From an uncultured bacterium (GTDB lineage Bacteria; Cyanobacteriota; Vampirovibrionia; Gastranaerophilales; Gastranaerophilaceae): DNA of 10,180 nucleotides. The notes beneath the pieces were generated by a model, which worked only from the letters and a program-made list of their open reading frames with translations, had not been told where the DNA came from and ran no database searches. Below, piece after piece: positions 5,379 to 10,180 of this stretch; positions within the stretch are counted from its first letter, which is position 1; each line of letters begins with the position of its first letter. The stretch is taken from positions 1-10,180 of the forward strand of contig CALAWF010000121.1 in assembly GCA_937894665.1 (NCBI GenBank), read 5' to 3'. Both the position numbers and the translations under genes were made by a program.

Positions 5379-5394
5379 TTAAACATGGCATAAT
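5366..5394 (+). promoter_or_regulatory. Promoter for the 5507/6205 operon (extended -10)
   Basis: TTTACA (5366-5371), a 17-base spacer and CATAAT (5389-5394) preceded by TGG. It starts inside the last codons of the radical SAM gene. Its -35, spacing, TGG and the trailing GTA match the promoter at 250-278, suggesting the same sigma factor. Transcription would start near 5401, leaving a leader of about 105 bases. Confidence 0.6.
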
Positions 5395-5415
5395 GTAGTT
5401 GGTACGTTTTGTAAA
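5366..5415 (+). repeat. 10-bp inverted repeat bracketing the 5366-5394 promoter
   Basis: TTTACAAAAC (5366-5375) and GTTTTGTAAA (5406-5415) are perfect reverse complements separated by 30 bases. One arm covers the -35 and the other lies just past the predicted transcript start. This is a geometry that would suit a repressor bridging the promoter, but a chance match is possible in AT-rich DNA. Confidence 0.35.
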
Positions 5416-5461
5416 ATTTTGTTAATTAAATTTTAGTGTGATAGCAAAAAATAATATTCAC

Positions 5462-5474
5462 TCGTATTATACGA
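5462..5474 (+). promoter_or_regulatory. 13-base palindrome in the leader of the 5507 operon
   Basis: TCGTAT-T-ATACGA is a perfect palindrome around one central base, 32 bases before the 5507 start codon. Ten of its bases (TATTATACGA) also occur at 146-155, over the uvrA -10 region. It could be a DNA-level operator or a small mRNA hairpin. Confidence 0.3.
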
Positions 5475-5506
5475 TTGGAATTTATTTTAATTATTGGAGA
5501 AATAGG

Positions 5507-6202
5507 ATGTTAACGATTCAGCCAAACTTCACAAATCCTGCATTCAGAGGGGAAAAAACACTCGTAGATCAAGAAACTTACGAAGCAAAAAAGAAATATT
5601 ATCAGGACAAGCAGCGAGAGTTTAATGAAATTCTTGATGATGAAAATATCCCTGAAGGAATGAAAAAAGGGGCTAAAGTGTGCAAAGTTGCATCTGAAGG
5701 TATCCTAGAAGGTTGGGCTGTAGCTTGGGGTGCTTCTAAAGGTGCCAGTATGCTAAAATCTCCAAAAGTAATGAAATTTTTCACAAAATTAACTAAAATG
5801 GCTAAACCTGTTGTTTCCGCTATTGGTAAAGGCTTCAAAGCTATTGGTAATTTTGCGGCTGAAAAAGTTGACGTTTTAGCAAAATCTAAATTCGTTGAAA
5901 AAATGGATGCAAATAAATTTGGACATGCCGTAATTGAAGGTGTTAAAAAACTTTCTAAGGGTGTTAAATATATTTGCGAAACTGCAAAAGATTTATTCTT
6001 AAAATATACAGGCCAGTTGTCTGGAGATACTTATGATAAAGTTGCGGGTGCAACTTCTAAAACATTAGGTGTTGGTGCCGGTTTAGGTGGTGCTTATACC
6101 GCTGCAAGAGGCGGAGATAAAGCTGATTCTGTCCGCTCTGTAAATGATTATGCTGATGAAGCAGATTACATAAATGATCAATATGATGATGAGGAAGTGT
6201 AA
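5507..6202 (+). CDS. 231-residue Lys/Ala/Gly-rich protein with FTNPAFRG N-terminal tag
   Basis: Unrecognised function. The start is placed at the ATG at 5507, where GGAGA (5496-5500) is well spaced. An in-frame GTG at 5438 would add 23 residues but has no ribosome binding site. The protein opens LTIQPNFTNPAFRGEKT, a short Phe/Asn/Pro/Gly tag like those I associate with many uncharacterised Gastranaerophilales proteins. A charged helix follows (about 20-50). Residues 54-130 form a basic series of amphipathic helices with hydrophobic faces (EGWAVAWGASKGASML; KVMKFFTKLTKMAKPVVSAIGKGFKAIG). Residues 136-170 are a further basic helix, 177-202 a Gly/Ala-rich segment (GVGAGLGGAYTAARGG), and 214-231 a strongly acidic tail. 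No signal peptide or clear transmembrane span is seen. The basic body and acidic tail suggest membrane-surface or nucleic-acid contact. The next gene starts 2 bases after the stop, so the two form an operon. Confidence 0.82.
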   Translation: MLTIQPNFTNPAFRGEKTLVDQETYEAKKKYYQDKQREFNEILDDENIPEGMKKGAKVCKVASEGILEGWAVAWGASKGASMLKSPKVMKFFTKLTKMAKPVVSAIGKGFKAIGNFAAEKVDVLAKSKFVEKMDANKFGHAVIEGVKKLSKGVKYICETAKDLFLKYTGQLSGDTYDKVAGATSKTLGVGAGLGGAYTAARGGDKADSVRSVNDYADEADYINDQYDDEEV

Positions 6203-6204
6203 TC

Positions 6205-6696
6205 ATGGCAGGTGTTCAAGCTATAAGTTTTACTTCCAAACCTCGTGTGAACCAACCGGTAGATAGAGATAAAAAAGAAAAAGCTCAAGATGTTGCAACT
6301 GCTGTTGGTGGTACAGGGTTTGCTGCAAAGGCTAGTAGAATGGCTAGTAAAAGAGGCTTACAACAAGGTGAAAGTACCCTTCAATCTATGATGCAAACTA
6401 CTCAGAATGTAATGCAGGGTACTAGTCGAACCATCAAAGAATCTAAAGGTCTTGCAGCTTCTTTCAAAAGACATTATAAAATGTTTAAAGGAGATGCGAT
6501 AAAATTCTTTTCAAAATGGAAAGATAGCAAAATTCTTGGTCCAATTATAAAAAGTCCGGTTATTAAAGGCATTGCTTCCGGATTTGGTGGTATCCTTGCT
6601 GTATTTGTATTGATTTCCGGTGTAAATAGAGCTATCGAGAATGGCGAATTGGCGTTCAATGATTTAAAAAATCAGTATAGCAAATATTCCCACTAA
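6205..6696 (+). CDS. 163-residue partner protein with one predicted membrane segment
   Basis: Unrecognised, and co-transcribed with the preceding gene (2-base gap, GAGGAAG at 6191-6197 inside the upstream coding end). It starts MAGVQAISFTSKPRVNQP; the Ile-Ser-Phe-Thr piece loosely echoes the tag of its neighbour. Residues 19-55 are basic and Gly/Ala-rich, and residues 56-85 are Gln/Met/Thr-rich (LQSMMQTTQNVMQGT). Residues 86-116 are a basic helix (KRHYKMFKGDAIKFFSKWK). Residues 117-141 (from SPVIKG through GGILAVFVLISGV) are the only good candidate membrane helix in either protein. The K-F-F-x-K and K-S-P-x-(I/V) elements also occur in the 231-residue partner (KFFTK, KSPKV), suggesting distant duplication or a shared binding surface. 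It may anchor the partner to the inner face of a membrane. Function unknown. The operon ends at the hairpin at 6723-6757. Confidence 0.8.
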   Translation: MAGVQAISFTSKPRVNQPVDRDKKEKAQDVATAVGGTGFAAKASRMASKRGLQQGESTLQSMMQTTQNVMQGTSRTIKESKGLAASFKRHYKMFKGDAIKFFSKWKDSKILGPIIKSPVIKGIASGFGGILAVFVLISGVNRAIENGELAFNDLKNQYSKYSH

Positions 6697-6708
6697 ATGA
6701 AATAAAAA

Positions 6709-6737
6709 TTGTTAAATGTAAGAAATCGTGCTAAACT
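6709..6737 (+). promoter_or_regulatory. Candidate folP promoter with leaderless geometry
   Basis: TTGTTA (6709-6714), a 17-base spacer and TAAACT (6732-6737) preceded by TGC (extended -10). Exactly six bases separate the -10 from the ATG at 6744, so transcription would start at or next to the A of the start codon. No ribosome binding site lies upstream, which agrees with a leaderless transcript. Confidence 0.4.
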
Positions 6738-6757
6738 TCAATTATGCACGATTTTTT
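6723..6757 (+). terminator. Intrinsic terminator of the 5507/6205 operon, overlapping the folP start
   Basis: AAATCGTGC (6723-6731) pairs perfectly with GCACGATTT (6746-6754) around a 14-base loop, and the T-run continues to 6757. It lies 27 bases after the 6205 gene's stop codon and has standard terminator form. The folP ATG (6744-6746) falls at the loop/stem boundary, and the 3' arm plus T-run encode folP residues 2-5 (HDFL). The -10 of the candidate folP promoter lies at the loop. One sequence may thus serve as terminator, promoter and coding start. Confidence 0.6.
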
Positions 6758-7886
6758 ATTGAAAGAACTTGTAACTGAAGATATAGAACAAGAGTTAAAA
6801 AATATAGGTTTTGATAAAACTTATACACATTTTGCAAAAAGTAAATTTGAGTATAAGAATTTTAAAATTTTTAATTTGAGTCCTGCTCAAGCTAATATAT
6901 TAAAGCAGACCGCAATTTCTGTAGGTGCGGATTGTGGCACTCATAGAGAAGTTATTACGGGCAAAATTGAAAATTCTTCCTGTATTCTTGGCGGAAGTTA
7001 TTCTCAATTTATTAAAATTTCTAAAAAACTTCAAGCTCAACCTTTTGGTTTGAAAATTTTAGGTCAAATGTTAGAACAGCAAGTTTTAGATTTGAAAAGT
7101 CCCGCTAAAACTAAAATTATGGGTGTATTGAATGTTACAATGAACTCTTTTTCAGATGGTGGAGAGTTTTATGATTTTGAAAAATCTATCAAACATTTGC
7201 ACGAGTTGATTGAAGATGGGGCAGATGTAGTTGATATTGGTGCTGAATCTACAAAGCCTTATTCTACACCTGTTTCTGCCAAGTCTCAATTAGAAAAACT
7301 TATTCCGATTTTAGAGTATATAAAATCGGAAAATATCACAATCCCTATTAGCATTGATACTAGAAGTTCGATTGTAGCCCAAAAATGTATTGAACTGGGG
7401 GCAGATATTATAAATGATGTTTCCGGATTTGATTATGATGAAAAAATGGTAGATGTTTTATCAAATAATCCTGATGTAAAGATTGTTATTCAACATTCTC
7501 AAGGTAATCCTGAAAATATGCAAAAATCTCCGCATTATTGCAACTTGATGGATGAAATTTTTATAAATTTAAAAAATAAAGTTGATTTAGCCCTTTCAAA
7601 AGGGATAAAAAAAGAAAATATTATAATTGATCCCGGAATAGGTTTTGGTAAAACGAAAGAACATAATTTTGAAATCCTAAGCCGTTGGAAGGAATTAAAA
7701 ACTATCGGATGTCCTATTTTGATTGGACTATCTCGTAAAAGTTTACTCGGTATGCCGGATGCGACAAATGAAGAGAAAGATATTTATACTCTTGCATTAG
7801 ATAGTATTTTGATGCAAGAAAAAGTTGATTATATTAGAGTTCATAATGTTAAAATCCATAAAACTTTTCAAAATATTATGGGCTAA
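6744..7886 (+). CDS. folP: Dihydropteroate synthase with N-terminal extension domain
   Basis: It condenses p-aminobenzoate with the pterin diphosphate to give dihydropteroate, a folate precursor, and is the target of sulfonamides. Residues 1-120 are the extra N-terminal domain of the long FolP type (LSPAQANILKQTAISVGAD, then KLQAQPFGLKILGQML). The TIM barrel follows, with NVTMNSFSDGG (130-140), DIGAEST (164-170), SIDT (203-206), NDVSG (224-228), H251 to Met259-Gln260, DPGIGFGK (296-303), SRKS (330-333) and RVH (365-367). Residues corresponding to the catalytic and pterin-binding Asn130, Asp164, Asp205, Asn224, Asp296, Lys332, Arg365 and His367 are present. Differences from consensus are N-V-T-M-N for N-V-T-P-D, S-T-K-P-Y for S-T-R-P-G, and R-V-H-N for R-V-H-D. 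The ATG at 6744 has no ribosome binding site but matches where the domain begins; no better start follows. No other folate gene is adjacent. Confidence 0.93.
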   Translation: MHDFLLKELVTEDIEQELKNIGFDKTYTHFAKSKFEYKNFKIFNLSPAQANILKQTAISVGADCGTHREVITGKIENSSCILGGSYSQFIKISKKLQAQPFGLKILGQMLEQQVLDLKSPAKTKIMGVLNVTMNSFSDGGEFYDFEKSIKHLHELIEDGADVVDIGAESTKPYSTPVSAKSQLEKLIPILEYIKSENITIPISIDTRSSIVAQKCIELGADIINDVSGFDYDEKMVDVLSNNPDVKIVIQHSQGNPENMQKSPHYCNLMDEIFINLKNKVDLALSKGIKKENIIIDPGIGFGKTKEHNFEILSRWKELKTIGCPILIGLSRKSLLGMPDATNEEKDIYTLALDSILMQEKVDYIRVHNVKIHKTFQNIMG

Positions 7887-7899
7887 TCTTTCTGTTTAA

Positions 7900-7928
7900 T
7901 TTACATAAATTTAAGTTATTAAAATAAT
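7900..7928 (+). promoter_or_regulatory. Candidate promoter of the MCE gene, leaderless geometry
   Basis: TTTACA (7900-7905), a 17-base spacer and AATAAT (7923-7928), with six bases to the ATG at 7935. The predicted transcript start coincides with the start codon, and no purine-rich ribosome binding site is present upstream. It has the same spacing as the folP arrangement. Confidence 0.45.
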
Positions 7929-7934
7929 GATTTT

Positions 7935-8831
7935 ATGTCAAATCTTACAACGGGTAAAATTGTATTATTTTTAATATTAGTGTCTTCAGGCTTATATTGT
8001 CTTTGGTCTTTTTTTACTCATACTTATATCAGAGCAGAGTTCAATAAAATGGATCCAATGCCATCTCGAATGGGTGTTTATTATAAGGGTTACAAACTTG
8101 GTACAACAAGAAAGCTAAAGATTTCTAAGGATTTTAAAACGACTTATTTATACATAACGCTTAATCAACGTGGACTTCAACTTCCTAAAAATATCACAGC
8201 AAGAATTAAAAATTATAATGAAGATACAAAGTATGTGGATTTGATTTATCCAGCTTCTCCAATGCTGAAATATATTTCAACTGGCGATACAATAAAAGGA
8301 GAGTCCGGTTTTACGTTCAGTGGAATTTCGGATATTAACCAAGCTCACTTAGACGATTTGTCAGAAAAGGGAGGGGATTTATTGAGTTCGGCAAAGAAAA
8401 CAACGGATTCTTTAACGGAAATGTTTAATCTTGTAACCGATATTTTAGATGAAAATAGAGAAAATATTCACTCTTCCACAATCAGTTTAAAAAATGGTAT
8501 GGCAAATTTAGAAAAAACAACTGCTCATTTCAAGTCCATGTCCGAAAAGGTTAATGATGGAATCACAAAACAAAATATCCAAAATAGTATAAAAAATATT
8601 GAAGAATTGACTGCAAATTTAACTAATTCTTCTAAAAATTTTATTTCAATTTCCGGAAATTTTAATAAATCCAGTCAAGATTTTTCAGTTTTAGTTCCAA
8701 AGTTGAGTGTCCTTATTGATGCTGTTCATCTTGTTGTTTGTAACGTTAATGATATTGTTGTTGGGCTTAAAAAGACTCTTCAACAAAAATTTGGAGGGGC
8801 TAGAATAATTTTTGGCAAGCCTATTAAATAA
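7935..8831 (+). CDS. MCE/MlaD-family protein (lipid transport, periplasmic, single membrane anchor)
   Basis: 298 residues. A hydrophobic anchor lies at about 8-28 (KIVLFLILVSSGLYCLWSFF), leaving the rest outside the inner membrane. Residues 31-125 are an MCE domain: R-A-E-F-N-K-M, then RMGVYYKGYKLGTTRKLKIS (45-64), which matches the V-x-(Y/I)-x-G-x-x-(V/L)-G-x-(V/T) core, then VDLIYPAS and the T-G-D-T-I-K-G end. Residues 135-285 are a long helical tail rich in Ser/Asn/Lys/Thr, expected to oligomerise or form a needle-like tunnel. The C-terminus is KFGGARIIFGKPIK. MCE proteins form rings that carry phospholipids between membranes with an ABC ATPase (MlaF) and permease (MlaE). Neither is next to this gene, so partners must be elsewhere. 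It implies a diderm envelope. It converges on flhA with 4 bases between stop codons and no visible terminator. Confidence 0.85.
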   Translation: MSNLTTGKIVLFLILVSSGLYCLWSFFTHTYIRAEFNKMDPMPSRMGVYYKGYKLGTTRKLKISKDFKTTYLYITLNQRGLQLPKNITARIKNYNEDTKYVDLIYPASPMLKYISTGDTIKGESGFTFSGISDINQAHLDDLSEKGGDLLSSAKKTTDSLTEMFNLVTDILDENRENIHSSTISLKNGMANLEKTTAHFKSMSEKVNDGITKQNIQNSIKNIEELTANLTNSSKNFISISGNFNKSSQDFSVLVPKLSVLIDAVHLVVCNVNDIVVGLKKTLQQKFGGARIIFGKPIK

Positions 8832-8835
8832 TTAT

Positions 8836-10180
8836 CTAGTCTGATGCGTAAGCATCTCCAATTGTATCAATCGCTTCAACTTTAATATCTGTAATCAATT
8901 CAGAATAAGAAATAACAACAATTGTTGGAATGTGTCTTTCTAGTAATTGAAATAATGGTAATCTGATTCTTGGTGAACACAAAACAACCGGTTGTTTTCC
9001 GCAAGTTTGGTGTGCTCTCATTAGAGTTGTTGCTGTTGTTTCGATTAGTTCCTGAACTTGGACAGGGTTAAGTAAAAACATTGTACCTAACTCTGTTCTT
9101 TGGCAACTATCATCAAGAGTTTTTTCCCATTCCGGAGATAAGGTCAAGGCATATAAGACTTTATCATCTTGAACGTTAGACAAACATATTTGACGACCTA
9201 AAGCTGCACGTAATCTTTCAGATAGAATATCCGGTTCTTTTGAAAATCTTGCATAATCACAAAGTCTTTCAAATACGAAAATAATATCTTTAATGGAAAC
9301 TTTTTCTCTAATCAAGTTAACAAAAATCTTTCTCAAATCACTTGTTGAAATGATTGTCGGAACAAGGTCATTAACAAGTGTAGGGTCTTGAGAACGTACA
9401 AGTTCCATAAGTTTAAGAACGTCGGTTTTTGTCATAACTTCATCAACGTGTTTTCTTACGCATTCTTGCAAGTGCGTAACAATAACGTCTGTTGCATCAA
9501 CTGCAGTAACAAGTCTTGCGGATTTTGCATCTTCTTGAGAAATCCAATATGCTTGAGTTTGATATGTTGGGTCAATACCAATAATAGCATCTTCCGGAAC
9601 TTCTTTTTTCATTGAATCCCACTGATCGGCAATTACCATGAATTTCCCCGGATAAACATATCCTGTTGCAACAGTGTTACCACGAATAGAAATCATATAT
9701 TCGTTTGCATCTAATGCAGAAGAGTCCATAATTCTTATGTTTGGCAAAATATAACCGAGTTCATCTGTAACTCTCTGTCTTAAAGCTGCAATTTTTGCTA
9801 ACAATTGACCTTCTTGGTCAGGGTCTGCAATTACAAGCAAATTAGAGCCTACTTGCAAACTTAAAATATCAACCCCTAAACGTTCATACATTCTGTTAGG
9901 GTTAACCAAGTCTTGCATATTTTGTCTAACATTTTCTAACTGTCCTAATTGAGATTGAACATCCGCATTGATTAAAACTTGGAAGCCTGCAACAAATAAT
10001 CCAACTGCAAAAAGTAAGAACGGTAGCCAAGGTAATCCTGTCCAATGCCCTGTGAATGCAAGTAAGAGCAAGAAACCTGCAGCAAAGAATAAAGCGTAAG
10101 GTTTACTTGTAATCTGTGCTGTAACATCTGAACCTAATGATGGGCTGGCAGCAGAAGCACGAGTCATGAAAATACCTGCC
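8836..10180 (-). CDS. flhA: FlhA flagellar export-gate protein (C-terminal part; start lies beyond right edge)
   Basis: The reading frame is open to the window end, and the codons before the first internal ATG (10167) read A-G-I-F-M-T-R, matching the internal A-G-(I/L)-x-x-T-R segment of FlhA. That ATG is therefore not the true start and the N-terminal membrane helices are missing. Visible are the last two membrane helices (PYALFFAAGFLLLLAFTG and LPWLPFLLFAVGLFVAGF) and a linker. The complete cytoplasmic domain follows: LRQRVTDELGYILPNIRIMD, NEYMISIRGNTVATG, WISQEDA, VIVTHLQECVRKHVDEV, LVNDLVPTIIS, REKVSIKDI and LRAALGRQI. FlhA forms the nonameric ring of the flagellar type III export gate and docks chaperone-substrate complexes. 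The paralogue SctV of virulence type III systems is the main alternative; the sequence fits FlhA better. No other flagellar gene is in the window. Confidence 0.85.
   Translation of the reverse strand, partial: AGIFMTRASAASPSLGSDVTAQITSKPYALFFAAGFLLLLAFTGHWTGLPWLPFLLFAVGLFVAGFQVLINADVQSQLGQLENVRQNMQDLVNPNRMYERLGVDILSLQVGSNLLVIADPDQEGQLLAKIAALRQRVTDELGYILPNIRIMDSSALDANEYMISIRGNTVATGYVYPGKFMVIADQWDSMKKEVPEDAIIGIDPTYQTQAYWISQEDAKSARLVTAVDATDVIVTHLQECVRKHVDEVMTKTDVLKLMELVRSQDPTLVNDLVPTIISTSDLRKIFVNLIREKVSIKDIIFVFERLCDYARFSKEPDILSERLRAALGRQICLSNVQDDKVLYALTLSPEWEKTLDDSCQRTELGTMFLLNPVQVQELIETTATTLMRAHQTCGKQPVVLCSPRIRLPLFQLLERHIPTIVVISYSELITDIKVEAIDTIGDAYASD

Noticed and set aside
5438..5506. In-frame GTG start giving the 5507 protein 23 extra residues
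   Set aside because: There is no ribosome binding site before the GTG, and the added residues are atypical. GGAGA followed by ATG at 5507 gives a normal start and puts the FTNPAFRG tag at the N-terminus.
8832..8835. Bidirectional terminator between the convergent MCE and flhA genes
   Set aside because: The four-base gap and adjacent coding ends show no inverted repeat with a T-run.
9388..9615. Plus-strand Asn/Cys/Phe-rich frame opposite flhA
   Set aside because: Antisense shadow of a conserved domain with no ribosome binding site.
10165..10167. ATG taken as the start of the flhA gene
   Set aside because: The frame stays open to the window edge, and the preceding codons continue the conserved internal FlhA segment before T-R, so this is an internal methionine of a gene cut by the edge.
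1..10180. tRNA, rRNA, CRISPR array, insertion sequence or integrase
   Set aside because: No cloverleaf, regularly spaced repeats, transposase motifs or terminal repeats were seen on either strand.

Overview
This is an AT-rich bacterial stretch. Most likely it comes from a Gastranaerophilales (Melainabacteria/Vampirovibrionia, non-photosynthetic relatives of cyanobacteria) genome. The evidence is a low-GC coding style, a diderm-type MCE lipid-transport protein, a FlhA export-gate gene, a two-domain FolP, and uncharacterised proteins with short N-terminal tags of the type Phe-x-Asn-Pro-Ala-Phe-Arg-Gly. The taxonomic call is an inference from protein style; no rRNA or marker alignment was possible.

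Layout. The left edge carries the first 44 codons of uvrA, reading leftwards. Rightwards from there come a 224-residue Asn-rich protein with phage-virion-like features (340-1014), a 453-residue secreted-looking or surface-like low-complexity protein (1186-2547), and a 54-residue unrecognised protein (2681-2845). Next is a housekeeping block: obgE (2923-4206), a 57-residue zinc-ribbon protein (4270-4443) and a coupled radical SAM enzyme of the YhcC/YtqA family (4446-5378). A two-gene operon of unknown function follows (5507-6202 and 6205-6696), then folP (6744-7886) and a single-pass MCE/MlaD-like protein (7935-8831). The right edge holds the C-terminal 447 residues of flhA on the minus strand, converging on the MCE gene with a 4-base gap. 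There are no RNA genes, insertion sequences, CRISPR arrays, or gene-free stretches longer than 300 bases.

Regulatory reading. Promoter candidates share one grammar: a TTTACA/TTGCAA-like -35, a 17-base spacer, and often an extended -10 (TGN before the hexamer). Genes appear to start in two ways. One group has clear Shine-Dalgarno (SD) sequences. In at least two of these (340 and 2681) the SD lies in the 3' arm of a perfect or near-perfect hairpin that ends at the ATG. The second group (uvrA, folP, the MCE gene) has no SD and a -10 hexamer 6 to 9 bases before the ATG, the geometry of leaderless or near-leaderless mRNA. In folP the start codon is also embedded in the hairpin that probably terminates the upstream operon.

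The recognisable genes are a mixed housekeeping set (DNA repair, ribosome assembly GTPase, tRNA or other radical SAM chemistry, folate synthesis, lipid transport, flagellar export) rather than one pathway. The parts most likely to hold undescribed biology are the unknown proteins at 340, 1186, 2681, 5507 and 6205 and the start-site hairpins that control them.
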